Shown: positions 43,992 to 55,116, counted from the stretch's first letter. The stretch is 64,000 nucleotides of DNA from Planosporangium flavigriseum (GCF_011947225.1 NZ_JAATVW010000004.1:248001-312000), one strand, 5' to 3'. A program made the numbers and translations. Notes: generated by a model not told the origin, from the sequence alone.

Positions 43992-44615
43992 ATGGCCTAT
44001 GCTGCCGCGCCAGCGGAGCCGAAGAGGCGACCGGCGGTCGTGACGGTCGCATGCTGGCTGCTCTACCTGGCCGCCGCCGGTCAGGTGCTCTCGGCGGTCG
44101 TCACCTTCAGTCAACTGGGGACGACCAAGCGGGTGTACGACGAGGTGTTCGCCAAGACGTCCGTCACGGGTGCCGCGGAGATGTCGGTGGCGATCATGGC
44201 CGCCTCCGCGATGATCGCCGTGGTCTTCGGGATCGGGTACGTGGTGCTGGCGATCCTGAACGGACGGGGCAAGAATCCGGCGCGAATCGTCACTTGGGTC
44301 CTGGCTGGAATAGCCATCTGCTTCTCAGGCTGTGGCCTCGCGGCGACCGCCATCGGGGCGAGTGATTTCGGCGGAAGTAGCGCGAACAGCGACGTCCCGA
44401 GCGCGCAGGAGATCCAGCGGGCGCTCGGCAACGCGTGGCCCGGGTGGTACGAGCCGCTCGTCACGACCCTCGGGATCATCTCGCTCGCCGCGCTCGTCAC
44501 CGCGGTGGTCCTGCTCGCGCTGCCGGCGGCGCATGACTTCTTCCGCAAGCAGCCCGAGGCCGGGTGGGAGCCACCGGCGCCGTCGGTCCCGCCGGTTCCG
44601 CCGCCGACCGCCTGA
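43992..44615 (+). CDS. 4-TM membrane protein with Pro-rich tail (paralogue 2)
   Basis: A 207-residue protein with four TM helices (about 18-40, 66-90, 100-120, 150-178) and a short Pro-rich tail (PPAPSVPPVPPPTA). After TM1 it has GTTKRVYDEVF, parallel to VYDLVHF in the upstream gene, and TM4 ends AVVLLALPAAHDFFRKQP. ATG 43992 has GAGGAGACG upstream. The two genes probably arose by tandem duplication and diverged. Function unknown; DUF-type small membrane proteins of this layout are common in Actinobacteria. Confidence 0.7.
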   Translation: MAYAAAPAEPKRRPAVVTVACWLLYLAAAGQVLSAVVTFSQLGTTKRVYDEVFAKTSVTGAAEMSVAIMAASAMIAVVFGIGYVVLAILNGRGKNPARIVTWVLAGIAICFSGCGLAATAIGASDFGGSSANSDVPSAQEIQRALGNAWPGWYEPLVTTLGIISLAALVTAVVLLALPAAHDFFRKQPEAGWEPPAPSVPPVPPPTA

Positions 44616-44662
44616 GAAGCACGACGAACCCGTCAGCATCGCCGAGCTTGAGGAGAAAACCG

Positions 44663-45439
44663 TTGACCAAGACCGCCCTGGTCACGGGCGCCACCGCAGG
44701 CATCGGCGGGGCGTTCGCGCGTCGGCTCGCCGTCGAGGGGTACGACCTGGTGCTCGTTGCCCGGGACGAGGCGCGCCTGGCGGCGTTCAGTGCGGAACTC
44801 GCTGAGCGTCACGGCGTGACAGTGGTGCCGCTGGCCGCTGACCTGTCCACGGTCGAGGGCTGCGAGCGGGTTGAAGCCCGGTTGGCAGTCGCAGACAGTC
44901 CGGTCGACATGTTGGTCAACAATGCCGGAATCAGCCTCAATACGCCCTTTCTGCGCTCGACGGTGGAGGGTGAGGAGCAGTTGCTACGCCTCAACATTCA
45001 CGCGGTCATGCGGCTCACCCTCGCGGCACTTCCGGGAATGGTGGAGCGGCGTCGGGGAGACATCATCAACGTGTCGTCGGTCGCCGGTTTCGGCACACCG
45101 ATGCCAGGCTCGACCTACTCCGCGAGTAAGGCATGGGTGACGAACTTCAGCCAGTCCATCGCGGAGTCAGTCCGGCCAACACGCGTCCGGGTAATGGCGC
45201 TCTGCCCCGGCTATACCCGTACTGAATTTCACGATCGTGCCGGTATAAACATGTCGAAGATGCCGGAGTGGCTCTGGCTGAGCGCTGAAGAGGTCGTTCG
45301 GGATGGCCTGCGGGATCTGCGGCGTGGAAAGATCGTCAGTGTGCCGGACTGGAAGTACAAGGTCGCGGTCTTCGGCCTGCGCCACCTGCCCCAAGGGCTG
45401 GTGCGAACCGTGTCAAAAGACGCGCGCGGCCGTATCTGA
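44663..45439 (+). CDS. Short-chain dehydrogenase/reductase
   Basis: A 258-residue classical SDR. It has the NADP(H)-type TGATAGIGGAF nucleotide motif near the N-terminus, NNAGIS, the catalytic Ser in NVSSVAG and the YSASK pair (Tyr-x3-Lys). The start is TTG 44663 with GAGGAG eight bases upstream; there is no ATG in a good position. The long C-terminal end and lack of a clear substrate pocket leave the substrate open (SDRs with this layout can act on fatty, keto or steroid-like substrates). An AT-rich 248-base gap follows before pyrE. Confidence 0.9.
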   Translation: MTKTALVTGATAGIGGAFARRLAVEGYDLVLVARDEARLAAFSAELAERHGVTVVPLAADLSTVEGCERVEARLAVADSPVDMLVNNAGISLNTPFLRSTVEGEEQLLRLNIHAVMRLTLAALPGMVERRRGDIINVSSVAGFGTPMPGSTYSASKAWVTNFSQSIAESVRPTRVRVMALCPGYTRTEFHDRAGINMSKMPEWLWLSAEEVVRDGLRDLRRGKIVSVPDWKYKVAVFGLRHLPQGLVRTVSKDARGRI

Positions 45440-45687
45440 CCAGTAAATATTTTGCGAAGCATGCATTGAAATAACGTATTTCGGGTATATCGGACTCCCG
45501 TAGCAGCTGATCGTGGTATCTGACTTCAGAACCACCAGAAAGCGATGCACCTCACAACGATATGCGTAACTATCCGGCGTGTCGTTCGTGTTGTGGTGGC
45601 CCCGACTGCCACCAACTGGAAGAATGTGATTGCCGGAATAGCGGGGCGTTCGTGTCCATCGAACGCGTGACCAGTACGCTTTTCAAC
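45440..45687. other. AT-rich leader before pyrE
   Basis: This 248-base gap includes the lowest-GC patch of the region (about 45445-45560). It holds GGTGGC/GCCACC and surrounding bases able to form a short stem near 45590-45615. A frame continuous with pyrE extends up to 45562 and would encode a Cys-rich stretch (ACRSCCGGPDC); with no ribosome binding site before the ATG I regard it as leader rather than protein. Confidence 0.35.
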
Positions 45688-46227
45688 ATGACCGAACGCG
45701 ACGACCTCGGTAAACTCATCACTGAACTGGCTGTGGTAAACGGCCGCGTGACCTTGTCTTCGGGTGGCGAAGCGGATTTCTATGTTGACCTACGCCGGAT
45801 CACCCTTCACCACGCGGCTGCACCGCTGGTTGGAAGAGTGATGCTCGATCTCGTCGCGGACTGGGAGTTCGACGTCGTGGGCGGGTTGACGTTAGGGGCG
45901 GATCCCGTCGCCACGGCTATGTTGCACGCGGCCGCTGTGCGTGGCCGGGCGGTGGACGCGTGCGTCGTGCGCAAGGCTGAGAAGGTCCATGGCCTGCAAA
46001 GGCGGATCGAGGGCCCGGATGTGGCGGGACGCCGGGTGCTCGTCGTTGAAGACACCTCTACTACCGGAAAAAGCGCTATGGCGGCGGTGGAGGCGTTGCG
46101 GCAGGCGGGAGCCGAGGTGGTGGGCGTGGCGGTGATCGTGGATCGCGGAGCGGGGGATGTGGTGCGGTCCGCAGGACTGAACTACCGCTCAGCATTCTCG
46201 CTGGCTGACCTCGACCTTGCGGTCTGA
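45688..46227 (+). CDS. pyrE: Orotate phosphoribosyltransferase
   Basis: A 179-residue OPRTase that converts orotate and PRPP to OMP in de novo pyrimidine synthesis. Motifs are the PRPP loop VLVVEDTSTTGKSAM, GLTLGADPVATA and FYVDLRRITLHH. ATG 45688 is preferred; a GTG at 45667 is possible and the frame continues upstream without a stop. Conserved actinobacterial neighbourhood places pyrE near clpB, dedA and fba, as here. In many bacteria the gene is fused or distant; here it is alone and leads into an ArsR gene. Confidence 0.95.
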   Translation: MTERDDLGKLITELAVVNGRVTLSSGGEADFYVDLRRITLHHAAAPLVGRVMLDLVADWEFDVVGGLTLGADPVATAMLHAAAVRGRAVDACVVRKAEKVHGLQRRIEGPDVAGRRVLVVEDTSTTGKSAMAAVEALRQAGAEVVGVAVIVDRGAGDVVRSAGLNYRSAFSLADLDLAV

Positions 46228-46283
46228 AAATTTGTCGATTCGTTTCTGCGATATGCAGGCGGGTCGATGCTGTTGGTGGAAGG

Positions 46284-46664
46284 ATGGATTTCGTGGGAAC
46301 TGCTCTGGCCGAGATGACAATGCCTCAAATTTCGCCGCTTGCCGGCGAACCGATCGACCGTGCTGACGCCGAGCGCCTCGCTGGGGTGCTCAAGGCGCTC
46401 GCCGACCCGGCCCGACTCAGGCTGCTGAGCCTGATTCAGTCGGCGCCGGAGGGCGAGGCCTGCGTCTGTGACCTGACCGCGCCGCTGGGCCTGTCCCAGC
46501 CGACGGTCAGCCATCACCTCCGCATCCTGACCGAGGCTGGACTGCTCGAGCGGGAGAAGCGGGGCGTGTGGGCGTTCTACCGGATCGTTCCGGCTGCGAT
46601 CGGGACGATTGCCGATCTGCTGACGCCGCCGCGTAAGCGCGCTACCAAGAAGTCCGCGCGCTGA
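46284..46664 (+). CDS. ArsR-family metalloregulator-type transcription factor
   Basis: A 126-residue winged-helix regulator. Residues about 30-100 contain LKALADPARLRLLSLI, the metal-site type EACVCDL (CxC between beta/alpha) and the recognition helix LSQPTVSHHLRIL followed by the wing LEREKRGVWAFYRI. The CVC motif at the alpha3-type position suggests thiolate metal or metalloid binding, although only two Cys are visible. ATG 46284 is taken; later ATGs at 46314 and 46320 are also possible. Target genes are not evident; nothing in the 56-base gap upstream looks like a clear operator. Confidence 0.85.
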   Translation: MDFVGTALAEMTMPQISPLAGEPIDRADAERLAGVLKALADPARLRLLSLIQSAPEGEACVCDLTAPLGLSQPTVSHHLRILTEAGLLEREKRGVWAFYRIVPAAIGTIADLLTPPRKRATKKSAR

Positions 46665-46698
46665 ATGAATACGGTCCCGGCCCCGTGAGGGGACGGGT

Positions 46699-47358
46699 GT
46701 GAACTACAGCGATGGAGATCCGCGCGACCAGCTCACTCATGTGGGGAGCGAGGTGGTTCGCGCGGGTCTCGTCGTCGGCTCCGGCGGTAACCTGTCGGCC
46801 CGGGGGCCGGGCACAGAGGACTTCTGGGTCACCGCCGCTGGCGCCTGGCTGGATCGTCTGGAGCGCTCCGCGTTCGTACGCGTCCGCACAGCGGACGCCA
46901 AGATAGCTGCGGACGCCTCTCATCCGCCGACCTCCGAGCTGCCGCTGCACCTCGCCATCTATCGCCGCCGCCCCGACGTGGCGGCGATTGTGCATCTGCA
47001 CCCGCAGGCGGTGCTGCTGCTGGACGCGCTCCGCGAACCGATCCGGCTGGTCACCACCGACCACGCCTTCTACCTGCGCCGGATCGTGACGACTCCGTTC
47101 CGGCTGCCGGGCACGGCCGAGCTGGCCGACGAGGCCGCAGCCGCCACCGCCGACGGTACGAACTGCGTGATCCTCTCCCACCACGGTTGCTCCGTGCTGG
47201 CGGACAGCGTCGAGTTGGCGCACAAGCGGGCGCTGTACCTGGAAGAGGCCGCCCGGCTGACGTACCAGGCACTCGTGCTGGGGCGGGCCGACGCGTTGCC
47301 CGCCTGTCCGCCCGAGTTCCTTCGGGCGGTTGAAACAGGTACGCAGACCACCGCCTGA
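46699..47358 (+). CDS. Class II aldolase/adducin-family protein
   Basis: A 219-residue protein of the L-fuculose-1-phosphate aldolase / ribulose-5-phosphate epimerase / adducin type. Conserved elements are GSGGNLSAR (phosphate loop), a zinc site from IVHLHPQ (HLH) and the late His in LSHHGC. The presence of the Zn ligands argues for an enzyme, but the catalytic acidic residue position differs among subfamilies, so the reaction (aldol cleavage versus epimerisation) is not settled. GTG start 46699 with GAGGGGA upstream. Position right after the ArsR gene hints at co-expression; the gap is 34 bases. Confidence 0.82.
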   Translation: MNYSDGDPRDQLTHVGSEVVRAGLVVGSGGNLSARGPGTEDFWVTAAGAWLDRLERSAFVRVRTADAKIAADASHPPTSELPLHLAIYRRRPDVAAIVHLHPQAVLLLDALREPIRLVTTDHAFYLRRIVTTPFRLPGTAELADEAAAATADGTNCVILSHHGCSVLADSVELAHKRALYLEEAARLTYQALVLGRADALPACPPEFLRAVETGTQTTA

Positions 47359-47495
47359 CCACGTTACGTATGGTGACGACAAGCGGCGCGTGAAGTCAGT
47401 GCCCTACCTGGCAACGGTTGTGTCGACCGCACCTTGCGCTCTCCTTGAATATCCATAAGCTTGCGCCTGGGGCAACCTTCTGAGCTGGGGGAACC

Positions 47496-49217
47496 GTGCA
47501 TCGACGGCGCAGCTTGCACGTGCTTGAACCAGGTGGTCGGTCGATGCGTGGGCCGCTCACGCTCGGTGCGGTGGTCGTGCTCGTCGCCGTAACATTCGTC
47601 GCTTTCCGTGTGGTCTCTGCCCAGGCGAATGGATGTAGTGGAAGCGTTCGACTGAGCATCGCCGCCAACCCTGATATCTATCCCGCCGTCCGGGAGGCGG
47701 CGGCGCGGTGGGTCGACACGAACCCCAAGGTCGATAACGACTGCATACACATGCAGGTGAACCCGGTACCCGCAGCCGACGTCGCGAACGCCCTCGCGGT
47801 CCGGGCCGGCGGCGGGGCGCTGATCGACGTGGCGGCCAGGCCGGCCCCGACGCCGGCTGATGACGAGGTGCCGGCGGTGTGGATCCCGGACTCGGTGTCC
47901 TGGGTCGGCCGGGTCCAAGCGATCAGGCGCGACGTGTTCGAGTACGACGTGACGTCCGTCGCGATGAGCCCGGTTGTCCTCGCGATGCCGGAGACGCTGG
48001 CCCGGACGCTCTCCGGAGGAAGCTCCCACAAGCTGACGGCCGAGGAGTTCGCCGGCCTGCTGCAGCGATCACTGCGCGACAAGGAACCGAACGTCCAGGT
48101 CGGCATCGCGGAGCCGCGCCGGGACGCGGCCAGCCTGGCCGGCGCCGTCCTGATGTACGACGCGGTGCCTACCGGCCCGGCCCAGTTGCCGGCGCTGATC
48201 GGGGCCTACCGGGGGATCAGCGTCGTCCCCGACCGGGCCGCCCTGCTCCGGGTCTTCGACCGGAGTCAGGCGATCGCCCCAGTGGCTGAGCAGGCCATCC
48301 TCGCCCCCGACGCCGCGTCGCAGCGGCCGCCGTTCACCGCGGTCCCGCTAGCGGCCGCTATCGCCCTGGACTATCCGTACGCGGTGGTGGCGGGCAGGCC
48401 GCGGGCGGTCGCGCAGGCCGCAGCACAGTTCCGGGCAGCGCTGATGTCGCGCGGTTACCGCGACATCCTGACCAAGGCCGGCTTCCATGATCCGGGTAGG
48501 AGCGCCAACCAGGGCCTCTCGATCGGTGATGGCGGCCCGGCCAATCCGGTGACCGGCAATTCGTTGGCCGACGGCAAGAAGATCACGGACGTGCTCGCGA
48601 TCTGGAAAAGCGCGCGGACCCCTTCGCGGATCATCGCTTTCACCGACGTGACCGCCGTGATGGGCCAGCCCGCGGCTCCGGGAGCGCTGACCCGGCTGGA
48701 AATCATGCAGCAGGCCCAGCTGGACGGGCTAAAGCTGATCACCGACGACAGCGAGGTCGGGGTCTGGACATTCGCGTCGGGGCTGCCCGGTGGAAAGGAC
48801 TACCAGGAGATGGTCCCGGTGGGGCCGCTCGACGCCGTTCAGCGCGACCGGATCAATCTCGCTGTGGCGACCAACCGGCCGGTCGCCACGGACAGCCGTG
48901 GGCTGTACGAGTCGGTGCTTGCGGCGTACCAGGTCGCCACGGACGGCTGGGACGAGAGCCGGTCGAACATGGTGCTGGTGTGCACCGGCGGCGGCAACAC
49001 CAAGCCCGGCGGGCTCAGCCTCGACGGCGTCCGACTCGAACTGGAGAAGCTGGCGGATCCGGCGAAGCCGATCCGGCTGGTCGTGGTGGGTCTAGGCCCC
49101 GACGTGAACCTTGACGAGCTGGCCACGTTCGCGAAGACCGCAGGCGGGAAGGCATTCAAAGCCGAGCGCCCGGAGGAGATCGGTGAGATCTTCCTCCGGG
49201 CGCTGCTTCGCGGCTGA
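47496..49217 (+). CDS. Solute-binding and VWA-domain membrane protein with degenerate MIDAS
   Basis: A 573-residue protein with a signal-anchor (residues 20-42), a periplasmic-binding-like domain (about 48-345, SIAANPDIYPAVREAAARW) and a C-terminal von Willebrand A domain (about 375-570). The family's MIDAS DxSxS is changed to DVTAVM (D384-V-T-A-V-M) and the fourth element reads VCTGGG rather than TDG. The beta strand and Asp remain, so the fold is likely kept while divalent metal binding may be lost. Related actinobacterial proteins combine a solute-binding and a VWA module on the cell surface. GTG start with GGGGGA upstream. Confidence 0.82.
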   Translation: MHRRRSLHVLEPGGRSMRGPLTLGAVVVLVAVTFVAFRVVSAQANGCSGSVRLSIAANPDIYPAVREAAARWVDTNPKVDNDCIHMQVNPVPAADVANALAVRAGGGALIDVAARPAPTPADDEVPAVWIPDSVSWVGRVQAIRRDVFEYDVTSVAMSPVVLAMPETLARTLSGGSSHKLTAEEFAGLLQRSLRDKEPNVQVGIAEPRRDAASLAGAVLMYDAVPTGPAQLPALIGAYRGISVVPDRAALLRVFDRSQAIAPVAEQAILAPDAASQRPPFTAVPLAAAIALDYPYAVVAGRPRAVAQAAAQFRAALMSRGYRDILTKAGFHDPGRSANQGLSIGDGGPANPVTGNSLADGKKITDVLAIWKSARTPSRIIAFTDVTAVMGQPAAPGALTRLEIMQQAQLDGLKLITDDSEVGVWTFASGLPGGKDYQEMVPVGPLDAVQRDRINLAVATNRPVATDSRGLYESVLAAYQVATDGWDESRSNMVLVCTGGGNTKPGGLSLDGVRLELEKLADPAKPIRLVVVGLGPDVNLDELATFAKTAGGKAFKAERPEEIGEIFLRALLRG

Positions 49218-49243
49218 CTCCGCAGGCGGTGACGGCCGGGCGG

Positions 49244-49999
49244 TCAGATGTCGTCGCGCCGCGCCGCGGCGGTCGCCTCGTCACGCGGGGGCGTCGCGAT
49301 GGTCCGGGCGTTGCGGCGACGCTCGGCGTATCCACGACCCACCTCGATCATGATCGGGAGCGCCGAGAGGAACACGATCAGGAGCGTGACCGGGATGATG
49401 TAGCTGTCGATCTTCTCGGGCGGGATCACGTTGGTGATCTGCTTGGCCAGCGCCCACCCGGCGAGGATGATCCCGTCGGTCCACAGGACGCCGCCGATCA
49501 CGTTCCAGACGAAGAACTCCCGCGCGGGCATCCGCAGGACGCCGGCGACCGGGTTGAGGAACGTTCGCACGATCGGGATGAAGCGCGCCAGCACGACCGC
49601 CTTCGCCGGCCCGTACTTGTTGAAGTAGTGCTCCGCCTTGTCGACGTACTCCTGCTTGAACAGCCGCGAGTTGGGCCGGTTGAACAGGGGCCGGCCGTAG
49701 CGCGCGCCGAGCCAGTGCCCGAGCTGGGCGCCGGTGATCGCGCAGATCGGAGTGACCAGGAGCATCCAGCCCAGCGAAAGCCGGATACCGACGATCTCGT
49801 TGGCGACCGGGGAGGCGGCGATCCCGGCCAGGAACAGCAGCGAGTCACCGGGCAGGAAGAAACCGACCATCAGGCCGGTCTCGGCGAACATGATCACCCA
49901 GATGCCGATCAAGCCGAACGTCTTGAGGAGGCCCTTGGCGTCGAGGGGATTGAGTGAAAGGGTGTCGCTCAGGGCGCGCGTCTTCTCAGCGGTATCCAC
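49244..49999 (-). CDS. DedA-family membrane protein
   Basis: A 251-residue DedA (SNARE-associated Golgi) protein with about five TM segments. Family markers are ETGLMVGFFLPGDSLLF, GAQLGHWLGARYGRPLF, YFNKYGPAKAVVLARFIPIVRTFLNPVAGVLRM and FFVWNVIGGVLWTDG, with the conserved Arg and Glu/Asp. Bacterial DedA proteins flip undecaprenyl phosphate or polar lipid head groups. GTG start 49999; longer frames upstream were discarded because they overlap the divergent AmrS gene. DedA beside fba/purA is conserved in Mycobacterium. Convergent with the VWA gene, 26 bases apart. Confidence 0.92.
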   Translation of the reverse strand: MDTAEKTRALSDTLSLNPLDAKGLLKTFGLIGIWVIMFAETGLMVGFFLPGDSLLFLAGIAASPVANEIVGIRLSLGWMLLVTPICAITGAQLGHWLGARYGRPLFNRPNSRLFKQEYVDKAEHYFNKYGPAKAVVLARFIPIVRTFLNPVAGVLRMPAREFFVWNVIGGVLWTDGIILAGWALAKQITNVIPPEKIDSYIIPVTLLIVFLSALPIMIEVGRGYAERRRNARTIATPPRDEATAAARRDDI

Positions 50000-50153
50000 G
50001 AACGAACAGGCTACCGGGGTAGCGCCAGTGGTGCCCCTGGCCCACGCAGGATCTTCACACGCTCGTGGGATCGGTCGCGCCGACCCGCCGCCCGCCATAA
50101 CCGCTGCCGTACGGTCTGCTTTTCGTGGCAGGTCCGGGTGAGCCGGGCATAGC

Positions 50154-51259
<1,106 letters not shown>

Positions 51260-51260
<1 letters not shown>

Positions 51261-52078
51261 TGCCGTCCGGTCGCCGAGCCGTGCGGACCGCGGTGCGCCA
51301 GCCGGCGGTAGCCGGGTTGTTCTACCCGGCCGACCCGCGCGCGCTCGCCGCCCTGGTCGACGAACTGCTGGACAGCGTCGAGGTGCCGGCTGGCGACGTG
51401 CTGGCCCCCGCGTACGTGGTACCGCACGCCGGCTACCGGTACTCCGGCTTGACGGCGGCGCAGGTGTACGCGCGGCTGCGGCGCCACGCTCCCGAGGTGA
51501 CCCGCGTGGTGGTGGTCGGGCCTGCGCACCACACACCCCTGAGCGGTTGTGCGGTCTCCGGAGCTCAGCAGTGGCGTACCCCCTTGGGCGAGTTGCCCGT
51601 CGACCCGTACGCCGACGCCCTGGCTGCCGCCGGGTACGTGGTTGTCGACGACCATCCGCACGCCCCCGAGCACTCCATCGAGGTGCAGGTGCCGTTCCTG
51701 CAGCGGGCGCTCGGCGAGGTGGCGCTGCTGCCGATCCTGGTCGGCGAGACGGGCGTGGACGAGGCAGCGGCCACGATCGCCGCGGCGATCGAACCGGACC
51801 CGGCCGGCACGGTCGTCCTGTGCAGCACAGACCTGTCCCACTACCTTCCGGACGAACGGGCGCGGGAGCAGGACTGGCGCACCGTACGGGCCGTGCTCGA
51901 CCTGGCGCCGGAGCGCATCGGGGCACGCGACGCGTGCGGCGTTTTCGCCCTGCGGGGGCTGGTCGGATGGGCCAGGCGAACCGGTCTCGGCGCCCGGCTG
52001 CTCGACTATTCGACCAGCGCCGACGCCACCGGGGACCCGACGAGGGTGGTCGGTTACGCGGCGCTCGCCTTCGCCTAG
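51260..52078 (+). CDS. amrB: Memo-family protein (AmmeMemoRadiSam component B)
   Basis: A 272-residue Memo-like protein of the LigB/dioxygenase-like fold. The conserved sequence PAVAGLFYPADP opens it; PHAGYRYSG, GPAHH, HSIEVQVPFLQ and CSTDLSHYL are the family blocks and include the His/Asp/Cys-type metal site. Human MEMO1 belongs to this group and has been tied to iron and copper handling; the bacterial role is not known. ATG 51260 overlaps the AmrS stop (TGATG). Its stop lies in a 16-bp tandem duplication. Confidence 0.88.
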
Positions 52079-52105
52079 TAACTCCTTCGCCTAGTAACTC
52101 CTTCG
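52069..52105. repeat. 16-bp tandem duplication across the Memo stop codon
   Basis: The unit CTTCGCCTAGTAACTC occurs twice in a row with a third partial CTTCG. The first copy contains the stop codon TAG of the Memo gene, and the second repeats it out of frame relation. It looks like a recent slippage event. Confidence 0.8.
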
Positions 52106-52203
52106 TCGAGGGCCTCTTGCGTGGATCCAGGAGAAGTGGTCGCTCGAAGAGTGCCGGAGAGCCGACGCTTCTCCATTTCTCCTAGATCGGCGAAGATGGC
52201 GGG

Positions 52204-53580
52204 ATGGCCCGACGACTTGTGGTGATCGGCGGTAATGCCGCCGGCATGTCCGCCGCGTCCCAGGCCCGCCGCCGCCGCGGCCGGGATGACCTCGAGATCG
52301 TGGTCTTCGAGCGGGGCAACTTCACGTCGTACTCCTCCTGTGGCATCCCCTACTGGGTGGGTGGCCTGGTGGAGGGGCCGGACAAGTTGATTGCGCGGGC
52401 GCCGGCGACCTTCCGCGACGAGTACGCGATAGACGTCCGGCTGCGCCACGAGGTCGTCGCGATCGATCTGGAGAGCCGGCACGTCGTCGCGCGGAACCTG
52501 GAGAACGGTGGCGAACCGGTCCACGTGCGGTTCGACGATCTGATGTACGCGCCGGGCGCCGAACCGGTGCGTCCGGACTGGGCAGACGGCGGGCTGGCCG
52601 GCGTCTTCGGCATGCAGACCCTCGACGACGGAGCGGCCCTGATGGACTGGCTCGGCGCCGAGCCGGCGCCGGAGCACGCGGTCGTCGTCGGTGCCGGGTA
52701 CATCGGCGTCGAGATGGCTGAGGCGCTGGTACGCCACGGACTCCGGGTGACGCTCGTGGAGCGCGGCGCCGAGCCGATGTCGTCGGTGGACCCTGACATG
52801 GGCGCGCTGGTGCGCGAGGCGATCTGCGGCATGAACATCGAGGTACGGACCGGCGTCACGGTGACCGGGCTCAAGGAATCGGATGGCCGGATCTCCGCGG
52901 TGGTCACCGACTCCGGCGAGCTACCGGCCGATGTCGTGCTGCTCGGGCTGGGCGTACGCCCGAACAGCCAACTGGCGCGCGACGCCGGCCTGCCGGTCGG
53001 CCGTACCGGAGGGGTCGTCACCGACCTGCGCATGCGCGTCGCTGACGGGATCTGGGCGGCCGGTGACTGCGTCGAGACGGTGCATCGGCTCAGCGGGCAC
53101 CCGGTGCACGTGCCCCTGGGTACCCACGCCAACAAGCAGGGTCGGGTCGCCGGCATCAACCTGGGCGGCGGGTATGCGACGTTCCCCGGTGTGGTCGGGA
53201 CGGCGGTGACGAAGGTGTGCGACCTCGAGGTGGGCCGCACCGGCCTGTTGGAGCGCGAGGCGAGCGCCGCGGGCTACGAGTTCGTGACCGCGGTGGTGAA
53301 GTCGACCAACCGGGCGGGGTACTTCCCGGGCGCTGCCCAGATGACGGTCAAGCTGATCGCGGAGCGGCGCACCGGCCGGCTGCTGGGCGCCCAGATCGTC
53401 GGCCGGTCCGAGGCGGCCAAGCGGATCGACGTCGTGGCGGCCGCGCTGTGGCACGAGACAACGGTCGAGGAGCTGACCGCGTTCGATCTCGGGTACGCGC
53501 CGCCCTACGCCCCGGTCTGGGACCCGGTGCTGGTGGCGGCCCGGAAGGCCGCCGTGGCGGTGGAGCGGGCCGGTCAGTAG
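52204..53580 (+). CDS. CoA-disulfide-reductase-type flavoprotein (NADH oxidase/NPSR family)
   Basis: A 458-residue FAD/NAD(P)-dependent oxidoreductase. FAD motif VVIGGNAAGMSAASQARR, NAD motif VVVGAGYIGVEMAEAL, the second FAD site GIWAAGDC and a dimerisation/rhodanese-less C-terminus are in order. The single redox Cys in the N-terminal region (SYSSCGIPYW, C46) is the hallmark of CoA-disulfide reductase, NADH oxidase and NADH peroxidase. In bacteria lacking glutathione this could reduce CoA disulfide or persulfides. Substrate is not certain. ATG 52204. It overlaps the convergent small acidic gene by seven bases. Confidence 0.88.
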   Translation: MARRLVVIGGNAAGMSAASQARRRRGRDDLEIVVFERGNFTSYSSCGIPYWVGGLVEGPDKLIARAPATFRDEYAIDVRLRHEVVAIDLESRHVVARNLENGGEPVHVRFDDLMYAPGAEPVRPDWADGGLAGVFGMQTLDDGAALMDWLGAEPAPEHAVVVGAGYIGVEMAEALVRHGLRVTLVERGAEPMSSVDPDMGALVREAICGMNIEVRTGVTVTGLKESDGRISAVVTDSGELPADVVLLGLGVRPNSQLARDAGLPVGRTGGVVTDLRMRVADGIWAAGDCVETVHRLSGHPVHVPLGTHANKQGRVAGINLGGGYATFPGVVGTAVTKVCDLEVGRTGLLEREASAAGYEFVTAVVKSTNRAGYFPGAAQMTVKLIAERRTGRLLGAQIVGRSEAAKRIDVVAAALWHETTVEELTAFDLGYAPPYAPVWDPVLVAARKAAVAVERAGQ

Positions 53581-53876
53581 TCGTCGTCCGGTATCTCGAC
53601 GGTCCGTGCCTGCTCAAGAGCGTCGGCCTCGCTGACGTCCGGCCGGATGCGCGGGCGGTCGTCATGGTGGCTGGGGACGGCGAGCAGCGCCTGCTCGATC
53701 GCGTCAGCTTCGCTGACGTCCGGCCGGACGTTCGGGCGTTCCGGCAGGTCTTCCGGGTGTACGGGCAGCGTTTGCTCGAACGCGTCCGCCGGCGGCGCCT
53801 CGATGTCCTCGGTCGCCGGCCTGAGCTCCTCCCGAGCGGCTGTGTTTTCCTGGAAGTCCTCGTCAGGCTGCGTCAT
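53574..53876 (-). CDS. Small acidic protein with internal duplication
   Basis: A 100-residue, Asp/Glu/Pro-rich protein without TM helices. Two copies of RP-x-x-RPDVSEADA-x-EQA occur (about residues 47-70 and 73-95), 27 residues apart, also visible as near-identical DNA about 81 bases apart. GGGGGAG lies before ATG 53876. I do not recognise it. It may be an intrinsically disordered adaptor. It overlaps the flavoprotein gene tail-to-tail by seven bases. Confidence 0.65.
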   Translation of the reverse strand: MTQPDEDFQENTAAREELRPATEDIEAPPADAFEQTLPVHPEDLPERPNVRPDVSEADAIEQALLAVPSHHDDRPRIRPDVSEADALEQARTVEIPDDDY

Positions 53877-54075
53877 CGCTCCCCCTACCGCGTCGTGGTC
53901 CCTCTAGCCTTTACCCATTCCAGGCGGTACGCACCAGATTCGCCGGCGCGCGTGCCCGGATACCCCCAGCCCAGGTTGCGGGGTCGGCGCGCGGTGATCT
54001 CGACTTCTGCGCGATACTCCTCGGCAGGACAGCGGGAACGCCCGTCGACGGACCTCACAGCCAAGGAGCGCAGCA

Positions 54076-55101
<1,026 letters not shown>

Positions 55102-55116
55102 CGCTCGGTTTTTGGG

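Noticed and set aside
45562-45687. Cys-rich in-frame extension upstream of pyrE
   Set aside because: No ribosome binding site before the ATG and OPRTases do not carry such a head; kept as leader.
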